Shown piece by piece: positions 55,566 through 64,000 of a DNA stretch of 64,000 nucleotides. Both the position numbers and the translations under genes were made by a program. The stretch comes from Gammaproteobacteria bacterium (GTDB taxonomy: Bacteria; Pseudomonadota; Gammaproteobacteria; Xanthomonadales; Wenzhouxiangellaceae), in NCBI GenBank assembly GCA_003565625.1, contig PXBD01000031.1, positions 1 through 64,000 of the forward strand, read 5' to 3'. Under the pieces are notes generated by a model. That model saw nothing but the letters and a program-made list of their open reading frames with translations. It was not told the origin of the DNA and did not search any database. Every line of letters begins with the position of its first letter. Positions within the stretch are counted from its first letter, which is position 1.

Positions 55566-56219
55566 TCATTCCAGGTCCGGATCGGCCTGCAACTCGGCCT
55601 GCAACTCGCCGTTCAACCAGGCCTGCAGCGCCGGCCAGATTTCATCCAGCATCAGGGGCTGAGCGGCTTCGGTCGGGTGAATGCCATCGGCCATCATCAT
55701 ACCCGGCTCTTCGAACAGGGTTTCGAGGAAAAACGGCAGCAGGGGCACGTTGAGCTCATCGGCCAGATCCTGGTACAGACCCTCGAAACGACGCAGGTAG
55801 GCCGGGCCGAGGTTGGGCGGCAGGCGAATCTGCATCAGCGCAACGGCAACCCCGGCGGCCTCGGCCTGCTCGATGATTCGGGCCAGATTGGCGCGCACCT
55901 GGGCCGGGCTGAGCGCACGCAGGCCATCATTGCCCCCCAGAATGACCAGCAAGCGGTCGGCTTCGTGGGTTGTAAGCAGGTCCTCCAGCCGACTGACCGC
56001 ACCGGCCGTGGTTTCGCCGGAAATACTGGCGTTAATGACTTCGTAATCCGGCCCCAGGCGCTCGCTCAACAGAAACGCCCAGCCCGATTCACGCGCCATC
56101 CCATAGTGATCTGACAAACTATCGCCCAGTATCAGCAGGCTGTCGGCGCTCCGGGCCGCAGCCGGCATCACGCTTCCAGCCAGCAGCAGACTGGCACACA
56201 GGGCAACTCGAATTCGCAT
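55566..56219 (-). CDS. tesA: Arylesterase/lysophospholipase TesA-like (SGNH hydrolase)
   Basis: A 217-residue periplasmic esterase. A signal peptide (VALCASLLLAGSVMPAAARS) precedes the SGNH blocks: LLILGDSLSDHYG (Ser), INASISGETTAG (Gly), VILGGNDGLRAL (Asn) and MMADGIHPTEAA (Asp/His). A 12-bp tandem duplication (55582-55605) encodes ELQAELQA in the tail. GGAAG lies 6 nt before the ATG. The start codon overlaps that of the divergent ABC gene. Confidence 0.93.
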   Translation of the reverse strand: MRIRVALCASLLLAGSVMPAAARSADSLLILGDSLSDHYGMARESGWAFLLSERLGPDYEVINASISGETTAGAVSRLEDLLTTHEADRLLVILGGNDGLRALSPAQVRANLARIIEQAEAAGVAVALMQIRLPPNLGPAYLRRFEGLYQDLADELNVPLLPFFLETLFEEPGMMMADGIHPTEAAQPLMLDEIWPALQAWLNGELQAELQADPDLE

Positions 56220-56955
56220 GACTACTTCCAATGGTTCCATCCTGGTTTGTCGCCGGGTCGACTTTTCCGTCCAGGCGCCGGGCGGTCATCTTGACATTCT
56301 CAACGATATCAGCCTCGACCTGAACAAAGGGGAAACGCTGGCGATTGTCGGCGCATCCGGCTCGGGCAAAACCACCCTGCTGGGGCTGCTGGCCGGTCTG
56401 GAGCAGCCAACCGCCGGTGAAGTCTGGCTGGCCGGTGAGAACATGAAGACCCTTGACGAGAATGCGCGCGCGCGGCTGCGGCGGCGCAACGTCGGCTTCG
56501 TGTTCCAGTCCTTTCACCTGCTGCCCAGTCTGACGGCGGTGGAAAACGTCATGCTGGCACTGGAAATCGCCGGACTGGACCGGGTGCGGGAGCGTGCCCT
56601 GGAGGCCCTGGAGCAGGTCGGATTGAGCCATCGTCTCGACCACTATCCGCGCCAGATGTCCGGGGGCGAACAGCAGCGCGTGGCCATCGCCCGGGCCTTT
56701 TCCAGCGACCCGGTGATCCTGTTTGCCGACGAGCCGACCGGCAATCTCGACCGCCAGACCGGCCAGGCCATCGCCGACCTGCTGTTCGGCATCAACCGCG
56801 ACCGCGGCACCGCACTGGTCCTGGTCACCCACGACCTGCAGCTGGCCGGACGCTGCGGTCGAATCGAGGAAATCGAGGATGGCCGCCTGGTTCGCTCGAC
56901 CACGCCGGATCCAGGCAACCGCCTGCAGCTCATCGAGGGCGGCCAGCGCCAGTGA
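56218..56955 (+). CDS. ybbA: ABC transporter ATP-binding protein (YbbA/LolD-like)
   Basis: A 245-residue ATPase of the MacB/LolD type. Walker A is GASGSGKTTLLGLLAGLE, the signature is MSGGEQQRVAIARAF, and Walker B is VILFADEPTGNLDRQT. It pairs with the following 819-residue permease, overlapping by GTGA. The tesA–ybbA–ybbP head-to-head order also occurs in E. coli. The substrate is unknown. Confidence 0.95.
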   Translation: MTTSNGSILVCRRVDFSVQAPGGHLDILNDISLDLNKGETLAIVGASGSGKTTLLGLLAGLEQPTAGEVWLAGENMKTLDENARARLRRRNVGFVFQSFHLLPSLTAVENVMLALEIAGLDRVRERALEALEQVGLSHRLDHYPRQMSGGEQQRVAIARAFSSDPVILFADEPTGNLDRQTGQAIADLLFGINRDRGTALVLVTHDLQLAGRCGRIEEIEDGRLVRSTTPDPGNRLQLIEGGQRQ

Positions 56956-59411
56956 ATGCGTTTTCCCTATCTGCCCGGCTGTTGCTGCGCCAGGGCCGCT
57001 CCGGTGCCCTGCTCATCCTCGCCAGCGGGCTGATCGTGGCCACTGCCGCCCTGGTCGCAGTCGGCAGTTTCACCGACCGTGTCGGGCGCGCCCTGGAACG
57101 CCAGGCCGGCGAGGCCCTGGCCGCTGATCTGGTGATCGCGGGTGGGGAAAGAATTCCCGCCGCCTTCTTCGATCACGCCGAGTCCCTCGGGCTGGCGACC
57201 GCCGAGGTGATCAGCGTCAGCACCGCCCTGTTCGTTGGCGAAGACAGCCAGCTGGTGGATGTCAAGGCGGTCAGCAAGAGCTATCCGCTGCGCGGCCAGC
57301 TGCGTTTGGCCGACGAGGCTGCAGCCGAGGACAGCGCTCGCAGCCATGGACCGGAACGCGGGAGCGCCTGGATGGACCCGCGGGCCCAGCGCGCGCTCGA
57401 TGCCGAGGTCGGTGATCGGGCCGAGCTGGGTGTGCTGGAGCTGCCGCTGACGGCAATTCTTACCTACGAACCCGACCGCGCCGGGGGCGGTTTCGGCTTT
57501 GCCCCACGCCTGATGATTCACCTTGATGATCTGCTCGCCAGCGAGCTGCTCGGTCCGGGCTCGCGCGCCCGCTACCGGTTACTCCTGGCCGGCGAGGAGC
57601 GCGCGCTGGCTTCGTTCCGGCAGTGGTTTGCCGACCAGCGTCTTGACGGGCAGCGCCTGATCACGGTCGGTGATGCGGAAGATCAGACCGGGCTGGCGCT
57701 GACCCAAGCGCGCCGCTTCCTGGGCATCGCCGCGCTGACCTCGGTCATCCTGGCCGCCGTGGCTATCCTGCTCTCTGCATTGCGCTTTGCCAACGCCCAA
57801 CGCGATCTGGTGGCGTTACTGAAGACCTTTGGCGCTGGCGCCGGTCGCATCATGACCGCCCTGAGCCTGCTTCTGTTCTATCTCGTGGGTCTGTCCATCC
57901 TGATCGGCGGTGTCCTGGGCTGGGTCGCGCAGGGGCTGATCGGGCAGATCCTGGCCGAAGGTCCGGAGACCGCCCTGCCGGCGGCCAGAGCCTGGCCCGT
58001 GTTGAGCAGCGGCCTGTTCACCCTGCTGCTGGCTGCCGCCTTTGCCCTGCCGCCGTTGCTGAGTCTGCGGCGGGTGCCCACCATGCGCATCCTCAACCGC
58101 TCGCTGGACACTCGTCCCGGCCTGGCCGGCGCGCTCTGGCTGATCCCGGTGATCGGAGCGCTGACCATCCCCGTGGTGCAGCTTGGCGATACCCGGCTGG
58201 CGGTGATCGTCCTCGGCGGCAGCGCCGCCCTGGCTGGCTGCCTGGCCCTGGCCGGTTGGCTGGCAATGCTGGGAACCGGAGCGCTGGCCCGGCGCGCGCG
58301 CGCCAGCTGGCGCTTCGGCCTGGCCGGGCTACAGCGCCGACGCGCCGGCGGCATCGTCCAAGTCACTGCGCTGGGGCTGGGGCTGATGGCGCTGCTGCTG
58401 CTGGTGATTGTGCGGGCCGAGCTGCTCGAGCAGTGGCGCGGCAGCCTGCCAGCGGATACGCCGGACCACTTCATCATCAATATCCAGCCCGACCAGGTGG
58501 AATCGGCCCGCAGCGCGCTGCTGGAGCAGGGAGCAGACAACCTGCAGCTGCGGCCCATGGCAACAATCAATCTGGCTGCCGTCAATGAACAGCCGCCGCC
58601 CGACCACCGCATGGCCGGCCAGGTCAACGTCTCCTGGATCGATCACCTGCCGCCAGCCAACGAGATCGTTGCCGGATCATTTTTTCGCAGCGATGCCCGC
58701 GGCGAAACCTCGCTGGCGCAGATGTGGGCCGACAACCTCGGCGTACAACTCGGCGATGAACTGACGTTCGAGTCTGGCGCCCAGCGTTTCAGCGCGCGTG
58801 TGACCAGCATTCGCGAAGTCGACTGGAATTCCTTCAACGTCAATTTCTTCATTCTGCTGACTCCGGAGGCTGCGGATTTCCTGCCTCACCAGTTCATTGC
58901 CAGCTTTTACCTGCCCGACCCGAAGGCCGCAGATTTGCGCGCGGTCAGCCGCAGTCTGCCGAACCTGTCGATCATCGATGTCGGCGCCATCATCGAGCGC
59001 GTTGGCGAAATCATCGACCAGGTCAGCCGCGCGGCGCAGGTCGTGTTTGCCTTCACCCTACTGGCCGGTCTGGTCGTACTGCTGGCCGCTTTGGAATCGA
59101 CCCGCGACGAACGCCGTCACGAGTCTGCCCTGATCCGCACCCTCGGCGCCGACAACGCCATGGTCCGGCGCGGGCTGCTGATCGAGTACGGCGTCATGGC
59201 CATGATCGCCGCCCTGCTGGCCACCCTGGCATCGGCGTTGACCGGCTGGCTGCTGGCCGCCGAACTGTTCGGCTTTGCCTACCGTCCCTCGCCGATGCTG
59301 TTCGTGCTCGGTTTCAGCGCGGCCGCAGTGCTAGTGGTGGGCAGCGGCTGGATCGGCAACCGCAGCGTTCTGGCAACCCCGCCGGTGCGTATTCTGCGAA
59401 CCGGCAACTGA
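56952..59411 (+). CDS. ybbP: FtsX-like ABC permease (YbbP family)
   Basis: An 819-residue permease. An N-terminal membrane segment (SGALLILASGLIVATAALVA) and a large periplasmic domain come before two FtsX-type membrane blocks (for example AALTSVILAAVAILLSALRF and VVFAFTLLAGLVVLLAALES) with further segments between. The length and ten or so hydrophobic segments match YbbP. The start is GTG, overlapping the ybbA stop codon. It probably forms a lipoprotein- or lipid-handling complex with YbbA. Confidence 0.94.
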   Translation: MNAFSLSARLLLRQGRSGALLILASGLIVATAALVAVGSFTDRVGRALERQAGEALAADLVIAGGERIPAAFFDHAESLGLATAEVISVSTALFVGEDSQLVDVKAVSKSYPLRGQLRLADEAAAEDSARSHGPERGSAWMDPRAQRALDAEVGDRAELGVLELPLTAILTYEPDRAGGGFGFAPRLMIHLDDLLASELLGPGSRARYRLLLAGEERALASFRQWFADQRLDGQRLITVGDAEDQTGLALTQARRFLGIAALTSVILAAVAILLSALRFANAQRDLVALLKTFGAGAGRIMTALSLLLFYLVGLSILIGGVLGWVAQGLIGQILAEGPETALPAARAWPVLSSGLFTLLLAAAFALPPLLSLRRVPTMRILNRSLDTRPGLAGALWLIPVIGALTIPVVQLGDTRLAVIVLGGSAALAGCLALAGWLAMLGTGALARRARASWRFGLAGLQRRRAGGIVQVTALGLGLMALLLLVIVRAELLEQWRGSLPADTPDHFIINIQPDQVESARSALLEQGADNLQLRPMATINLAAVNEQPPPDHRMAGQVNVSWIDHLPPANEIVAGSFFRSDARGETSLAQMWADNLGVQLGDELTFESGAQRFSARVTSIREVDWNSFNVNFFILLTPEAADFLPHQFIASFYLPDPKAADLRAVSRSLPNLSIIDVGAIIERVGEIIDQVSRAAQVVFAFTLLAGLVVLLAALESTRDERRHESALIRTLGADNAMVRRGLLIEYGVMAMIAALLATLASALTGWLLAAELFGFAYRPSPMLFVLGFSAAAVLVVGSGWIGNRSVLATPPVRILRTGN

Positions 59412-59429
59412 TTCCACGCGGCCGCAGCC

Positions 59430-60806
59430 ATGGCGCGTAATGACCCCCAGGCCGACCTGATACTGCGCGGCCATCCCTGGCGGGTGGCGTGGGGAATGAG
59501 CTGGCCGGCCGTGCTGGCCATCACCCTGTTTGGATTCAACGCCGTGCTTGATGCGGTCTATATCGGTCGGCTGCTGGGCGAACAGGCGCTGGCCGGCGCG
59601 GTGATGGCCTATCCGCTGACCCAGATCACCCTGGGCCTGGGTTCCCTGGCCGGCATCGGCGGTGCTGTCGCCTTGTCCATCGCGCTGGGCCGCGGCGACC
59701 ATGACAGCCTGCGCCGGCTGCCCGGTACGGCCTTGACCATTTCCGCCGGGCTCGCCCTGGTATATGGCCTGATCGGCGGCCTGTTTGCCGAGCCCCTGGT
59801 GCGCGGCATGGGTGCCCGCGGCGAGTTGGTTGTGATCGCGGCCGACTACTTGCGCGCGGCCGCGCTGGGCAGCATCGGCGCCATCGCCGGGATGACGCTG
59901 AACATGTTGCTGCGGGGCGAAGGCCGGATGAAGCTGGCCGCGTTCTACATGGGCGTGGGCCTGGTGGTCAACCTGATCCTCACGCCGGTCCTGATTGTCG
60001 GATTCGACTTTGGCGTTGCCGGGGCAGCCTGGGCCACCAACATCGGCAGTGCGGTAGGCGGCTGGCTGGTCTGGCGGCGCTATGTGCGCGGTCAGTCGAG
60101 CTACCCGGTGGATGCCTGGTACGTAGGCCTGCCGGATACGCTGAGCCGGCGCATCGTCCGTCTGGGCGCACCGGCCATGATCATGAGCAGTATGGGCGTG
60201 ATCCAGGCCGTGGTGGTATTCAACGTCTTGAGCCGGGTCGGCAATGAGTCGGATATCGCCTTCTATGGCGCGGCCTGGCGGGTCGTTCTGTTCATGCTCA
60301 CCCCGCTGTTCGGGATGATGCGCGCCTTCCAGCCGGTGGCCGGCTTCAACTACGGCGCCGGTCAGTGGGAGCGCGTCGAGCGCTGCTTCTGGACGTTCGT
60401 TCAGGCCGGGGCTTTGCTGATCGTGCCGATCTGGCTGTTCATGACGCTGTTTCCGGCCCAGACGCTCTCGCTGATGCTGCCGGGAGCGACTTTTTCCGGC
60501 AACGAACTCCACCTGTTCCGGATTCTGATCCTGCCGCTGCCGCTGCTGCCGCTGGTGTTCACCGCCCTGGCCCTGCTGCCGGCCATCGAACAACCCCACA
60601 AGGCCACCGTGGTGTCGGTCTCCCGCCAGCTGTTGTTGTACGTTCCGGTGATGCTGTTGTTACCCCCCCTGATCGGCGTCCCGGGCGTGTACTACGGGTC
60701 GATGGCGATCGAGCTGGTTTGCGCAAGCTGGCTTTTGCTTACCGTGATCCTGGTTTTCCGGCGCCCGGCGCAGAACGGGGCTACGGCCGGCGAGACTCGC
60801 ACCTGA
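59430..60806 (+). CDS. MATE-family efflux transporter
   Basis: A 458-residue membrane protein with about 12 hydrophobic segments. It has MATE-type blocks such as LDAVYIGRLLGEQALAGAVM and the mid-protein GAPAMIMSSMGVIQAVVVFN and YGAAWRVVLFMLTPLFGMMR. It likely exports drugs or metabolites by Na+ or H+ exchange. It follows ybbP by 18 bp, so cotranscription is possible. Confidence 0.92.
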   Translation: MARNDPQADLILRGHPWRVAWGMSWPAVLAITLFGFNAVLDAVYIGRLLGEQALAGAVMAYPLTQITLGLGSLAGIGGAVALSIALGRGDHDSLRRLPGTALTISAGLALVYGLIGGLFAEPLVRGMGARGELVVIAADYLRAAALGSIGAIAGMTLNMLLRGEGRMKLAAFYMGVGLVVNLILTPVLIVGFDFGVAGAAWATNIGSAVGGWLVWRRYVRGQSSYPVDAWYVGLPDTLSRRIVRLGAPAMIMSSMGVIQAVVVFNVLSRVGNESDIAFYGAAWRVVLFMLTPLFGMMRAFQPVAGFNYGAGQWERVERCFWTFVQAGALLIVPIWLFMTLFPAQTLSLMLPGATFSGNELHLFRILILPLPLLPLVFTALALLPAIEQPHKATVVSVSRQLLLYVPVMLLLPPLIGVPGVYYGSMAIELVCASWLLLTVILVFRRPAQNGATAGETRT

Positions 60807-60835
60807 TCACCCGGCATCGAATAGCGCAGGTATTT

Positions 60836-60877
60836 CGTCGCCGATGAACTGAATCGGGCGATGGTTCAGCGGCGACG
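60836..60877. terminator. Long stem-loop at the MATE / hypothetical-gene junction
   Basis: CGTCGCCG(A)TGAAC pairs with GTTCA(G)CGGCGACG around a 14-nt loop. No T-run follows, so it may be a Rho-type or bidirectional end rather than a classical terminator. It overlaps the last codons of the minus-strand gene at 60866. Confidence 0.4.
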
Positions 60878-61264
60878 GACGTCGCGCAGAATGTCGAAAA
60901 GGGCAAACCTGCGCTGATCGGCGTCCACCTCACGCCGCCCCCGCCGCCCGGCATGCATCCGGCCGACGTAGCGTCGACTGTCACCCGGGGGCACCTTGAA
61001 AACGAGCAGACCGTTGCCGGTGGCGGGCAAGGCAGTGTCGCTGATCACGGTCAGCCACGGCTGGCCGCCAATGTCAGCCACCGTAACCGGGAACTGACGG
61101 TGGGCGAGAGAATCCAGATCGGTGAAGGCGCCGTTGTAGAAAGCCGCCTCGCCGCGCTTGTCAATATTGAGCGAACTCGACAGCGAACGGCACATGTCCT
61201 CGGCCTTGCGGACGACATCCTCGCCTACCCCTTCGACCGGATCCATGGCATCTTTGTCTTTCAT
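60866..61264 (-). CDS. Unknown small protein A of a tandem paralogous pair, 132 aa
   Basis: I do not recognise a family. It is soluble and charged, with a Cys at DMCRSLSSSLNIDKRGE, the block PWLTVISDTALPATGNGLLV in the middle, and a basic tail (HAGRRGRREVDADQRR). The same succession of blocks occurs in the neighbouring gene at 61299-61694, so the two arose by duplication. The ATG at 61262-61264 lies 34 bp after that gene, in a probable two-gene operon; AGGGA is 11 nt upstream. Confidence 0.65.
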   Translation of the reverse strand: MKDKDAMDPVEGVGEDVVRKAEDMCRSLSSSLNIDKRGEAAFYNGAFTDLDSLAHRQFPVTVADIGGQPWLTVISDTALPATGNGLLVFKVPPGDSRRYVGRMHAGRRGRREVDADQRRFALFDILRDVRRR

Positions 61265-61298
61265 GTCGATCGTCCCTACCGTCGCCCTGCCACTCGCC

Positions 61299-61694
61299 TC
61301 AACCTTCAATATTGCTGCTGACGGCAAAAGAGGCAAAGAATTTATCGGGCGGATCATCGCCCCGCCGGCCGGGGCGCGAGGCGTCGTGCCGCCCGAGCAT
61401 CTTGCGTATGCCGCCCTGCTCTTGCCGGCAGACCAGGAGCGCGTGCGAGCAATGGGCCAGCGCGGTGTCGCTGATCACTGTCAGTACCGCCTGGCCAGGC
61501 ATCAACGCGATCTGTACCGGCCGCGCGCGCGAACCCATTGAGTTCAGATCGTCCAGCATGGCCGGCAACAGAGACACTTCACCCCGCTTTTCGATCGAAA
61601 CCGATAGCGCCAGGCTGCCGCATAACTCGTCGGCCCGCTTCCGAGTCTCCTCGGACAGGGCGACTTCCACGGCACGATCCTCATTCAACGGCAT
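61299..61694 (-). CDS. Unknown small protein B of a tandem paralogous pair, 131 aa
   Basis: Paralogue of the downstream gene. Shared blocks are RKRADELCGSLALSVSIEKRGE, DDLNS, AVLTVISDTALA–ALLVC, and a basic GRHDASRPGRR segment followed by FASF near the end. The ATG at 61692-61694 has AGGAG 9 nt upstream. No signal peptide or membrane segment is seen. A short AT-rich gap upstream (61695-61773) separates it from the YihY-type gene. Confidence 0.68.
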   Translation of the reverse strand: MPLNEDRAVEVALSEETRKRADELCGSLALSVSIEKRGEVSLLPAMLDDLNSMGSRARPVQIALMPGQAVLTVISDTALAHCSHALLVCRQEQGGIRKMLGRHDASRPGRRGDDPPDKFFASFAVSSNIEG

Positions 61695-61773
61695 CGACAG
61701 GAACTCCTGCAAGCAACCCCAATAATGCAATGCTATAACAAAATAGGCTGAAAAATCAAGTCATTTGAGGCGA

Positions 61774-62685
61774 CTAGCGGTCCTCTACAAAACGCCGCTG
61801 GACGCCGACGGCAGTATCGCGCGGCGGCACCTGGACGCCTCTTGCCTGGCAGTGGGCGCGGGTGACGGCAGCGCCGAACAGCAGGATCAGCGACGAATAG
61901 TTGACCCAGAGCAGCAGCATGACCAGTGAACCGGCCGCGCCGTAGGTCGAGGCAGTTGCGGTGTAGGCCAGATAAATCGCGATCAGCGAACGCCCGGTGG
62001 TAAACAGCAGCGCGGTCACGAACGCGCCGGCGAGCACGTCGCGCCAGCTCAGCACCACGTCGGGCAGGATACGAAAGATGGCGGCGAACAGCAGCGTGAC
62101 AACCGTCAGCGACAGGGTGATCTCGAGCGCGACCATGGTCCAGCCGGGCACAGGCAGCCATTGATCGGCAAACGCGATCGCCGCGCGCAGCGCCACGCTG
62201 AGCAGCAGCGATACCATCAACACAAAGCCGATGGCCAGAACGATGGTCAACGACAGCACGCGGGCGCGAATGAACAGCCACAGGCTGTTGCGCGAGGGAC
62301 GCGGCGCGACATCCCAGATCTGGTTGAGCGACTGCTGCATCTGGGCAAAAACCGTTGTTGCGCCAACCACGGTCGCTCCCAGACCAATCAGCATCGGTAC
62401 CAGCCCGCTCTGATCGACCTGCGAGTTGATCACCGCCGTCTCGATCACTTCGGCCGCCTCAGCGCCCAGCACCTCGTTCAACTGCTCGAAAATCTGGCCG
62501 CGCGCGGCCATCTCGCCGAGGAACACGCCGGCGACGGCAACCACCACGATCACTACCGGGGCAATCGAAAACACGGTAAAGAAAGCCAGCGCCGCGGCAT
62601 AGATAAAAGCCTGGCTTTCCAGCCAGTTGGAAAACGCTGACTGGAATATCCCCAGCCAGTATCGTGCGATCCGGACTACCATCAT
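61774..62685 (-). CDS. YihY/BrkB-family inner-membrane protein
   Basis: A 303-residue protein with six hydrophobic segments. The family blocks AAALAFFTVFSIAPVVIVVV, RILPDVVLSWRDVLAGAFVT and YGAAGSLVMLLLWVNYSSLI are all visible. The biological role is not established despite the older ribonuclease BN annotation. It is transcribed alone or with the two small genes downstream. Confidence 0.92.
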   Translation of the reverse strand: MMVVRIARYWLGIFQSAFSNWLESQAFIYAAALAFFTVFSIAPVVIVVVAVAGVFLGEMAARGQIFEQLNEVLGAEAAEVIETAVINSQVDQSGLVPMLIGLGATVVGATTVFAQMQQSLNQIWDVAPRPSRNSLWLFIRARVLSLTIVLAIGFVLMVSLLLSVALRAAIAFADQWLPVPGWTMVALEITLSLTVVTLLFAAIFRILPDVVLSWRDVLAGAFVTALLFTTGRSLIAIYLAYTATASTYGAAGSLVMLLLWVNYSSLILLFGAAVTRAHCQARGVQVPPRDTAVGVQRRFVEDR

Positions 62686-62773
62686 CCCGCTGCCGTTCGG
62701 GTTTTACTCGAGCAGCAGTATGCCCCATCGCCAGCTTCTCCATGGGCCAGCGAGCCAACCAGGGTCTGTCGGC

Positions 62774-64000
62774 TCAATCCAGCCCCATTCGCTCCCGGCT
62801 CAGCGCCGCCGAGCCCGGCACCGGAGCGAAACGGCGGTCAGGGCCCAGTTCGGCCTGCTCGGCCAGCACCTCGAACAAGTGATCGATACCGACCCAGCCA
62901 TAGGGCAGGATCGGCACCAGGCGATCCGCAACGCCGGGGACGTTCAAAAACGCATCGAAGTGCTGAGCCCGATCAATCTCCCAGTAGGCCAGGCGTTGGG
63001 CACCGCCGGCGCGCGCTGAGGCCACGTAGGGCCGACTGGACAGAGCCGCCGGGATCAAGCCGTCTTCGCGGCCATGAATCAGGAGCACGGGGATGTCGGC
63101 CAGTTGCGCCGTGGCCCGAGTCTGTTCGACCGCCGTGCGCAGGGCCACAGACTCCTCGGACTCTCCCGTCCACAGCTCGCGCAGGCACAGCAAGCCGGGC
63201 AGGGCCGAGTCGCCGCCGGCCTCGGTGGCCAGCGTATCGATGAGTTCGATGCCGCCACCGGGGCCAACGCCGGAGTGGCTCGCCCACCAGGCCGCGCGCT
63301 GGGCTTCTTCGGCCGCAGTCGCGCGCAAGCCGTAACCACACGGCATGTCATCCGGACCGCGCCGCAGGTAGGCCGAGGCATAGCTGCCGGCCACTGCCCG
63401 CCACAGATCCAGGGCCACGTTCCCGGCGCCCAGGCGCAAGGCCGGCCCGTCAAACCCGGCATCGAGCAACAGCCCCCGGGCGGCCTCCGGCGCGGCCGCG
63501 TCGAGAACTCCGGCATCGACCAGGCTGGCACAGCGCTGCTCGCCCAGGGCCACCAGCAGCGGACTGCCCAGCGGCTTGGCCAGCGTGCGCTCGCCATCCC
63601 CCAGGGCACAGGGCTGCAACAGCGCAGCCAGAGTGGCGTAGTCGTACAACGGCGCCACGCCGGGACCGGTGATGTTGGGCATGACCGCGACCACAGCGTT
63701 CAGCAAGCCGGCATGATCAATCTCGGCGGCCCGAAGCACCGCCGCCGCGCCGTTGGACAAACCCACCGCCAGGATTTGCAGTTCGGTATCCGGGGCCAGC
63801 CTGGCTCGCAGCTGTTGCTGGCCGAACCGCGCCGCCGCCAGCACGTGGCGACCCCAGTCGGCTTCGGGATGGTCTCCGGAATGGGCGTGCTTCATGGCCA
63901 GTGCACCCGGGGCAGCCTCCCCCTCGACCCGGAACGGCGCCGGATCAGATTCATTGGCGACGCGCACGCCGGACAGAGTCGGCGTCCGATCGTCGTCCAG
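62774..64000 (-). CDS. D-(-)-3-hydroxybutyrate oligomer hydrolase, C-terminal part (5' end outside window)
   Basis: 409 codons stay open to the window edge, so the start is beyond base 64000. The sequence matches the 3HB-oligomer hydrolase family, which degrades oligomers from polyhydroxybutyrate. Evidence is AMKHAHSGDHPEADWGRHVL, the nucleophile motif AVGLSNGAAAVLRAAE, PLYDYATLAALLQPCALG, IPVLLIHGREDGLIP and the C-terminal FDAFLNVPGVADRLVPILPY. Family members are about 700 residues long, so roughly 300 are missing. An alternative family would be another α/β-hydrolase, but the pattern fits well. Confidence 0.85.
   Translation of the reverse strand: MDDDRTPTLSGVRVANESDPAPFRVEGEAAPGALAMKHAHSGDHPEADWGRHVLAAARFGQQQLRARLAPDTELQILAVGLSNGAAAVLRAAEIDHAGLLNAVVAVMPNITGPGVAPLYDYATLAALLQPCALGDGERTLAKPLGSPLLVALGEQRCASLVDAGVLDAAAPEAARGLLLDAGFDGPALRLGAGNVALDLWRAVAGSYASAYLRRGPDDMPCGYGLRATAAEEAQRAAWWASHSGVGPGGGIELIDTLATEAGGDSALPGLLCLRELWTGESEESVALRTAVEQTRATAQLADIPVLLIHGREDGLIPAALSSRPYVASARAGGAQRLAYWEIDRAQHFDAFLNVPGVADRLVPILPYGWVGIDHLFEVLAEQAELGPDRRFAPVPGSAALSRERMGLD

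Overview
The window is chromosomal core DNA of a GC-rich gammaproteobacterium. Gene orders typical of that class are present: tRNA-Tyr/Gly/Thr–tuf; ribF–ileS–lspA; fimV–truA–trpFBA–accD–folC–dedD–cvpA–purF; and tesA divergent from ybbA–ybbP. Several traits point towards the Xanthomonadales/Lysobacterales side, for example a Wenzhouxiangella-like organism (inference): a MurD2–MurL pair, an NAD-type isocitrate dehydrogenase, and frequent GTG/TTG starts. I see no insertion sequence, prophage, CRISPR array or rRNA gene. No gap between genes exceeds 300 bp.

Region 1 (1–16 kb) holds translation and housekeeping genes. The 5' end of tuf and three tRNAs run off a strong promoter. They are followed by ychF/pth/rplY, a Bax-inhibitor-1-like membrane protein, lspA–ileS–ribF, murJ, rpsT with a universal stress gene, an msrA/phosphatase/SDR/lytic transglycosylase cluster, and sbcB. 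The spacer after sbcB carries three perfect DnaA boxes around an AT-rich stretch.

Region 2 (16–32 kb) holds envelope and redox genes. A dTDP-rhamnose/GDP-mannose set (rmlB, rmlACD, manC) is followed by ssb, ispB, the MurD2–MurL peptidoglycan pair and an AI-2E-type permease. Next come an unknown outer-membrane-like protein, isocitrate dehydrogenase and a small sulfur-relay operon (TusD-like, TusC-like, two-cysteine DsrC, glutaredoxin).

Region 3 (31–40 kb, plus strand) carries a BepA-like protease, ppk1–ppx for polyphosphate, epmA and a GNAT–VanY fusion.

Region 4 (38.8–55.5 kb, minus strand) is a long collinear block: asd, fimV, truA, trpF, trpB, trpA, accD, folC, dedD, cvpA, purF and phrB, preceded by aroC and the ETF:ubiquinone oxidoreductase gene. 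It serves aspartate-family and aromatic amino-acid, fatty-acid, folate and purine synthesis plus cell-pole and division functions.

Region 5 (55.5–64 kb) has tesA head-to-head with a lipoprotein-type ABC transporter, a MATE exporter, a tandem pair of unknown paralogous small genes, a YihY/BrkB-type membrane protein and a truncated 3-hydroxybutyrate-oligomer hydrolase.

The least ordinary items are the MurD2–MurL route for D-glutamate insertion, the DnaA-box cluster after sbcB, the DsrC-like protein with both arm cysteines in an operon lacking a third TusB-like subunit, two likely leaderless mRNAs, and the unknown tandem paralogues at 60.9–61.7 kb. I found no clear evidence for a wholly new system.
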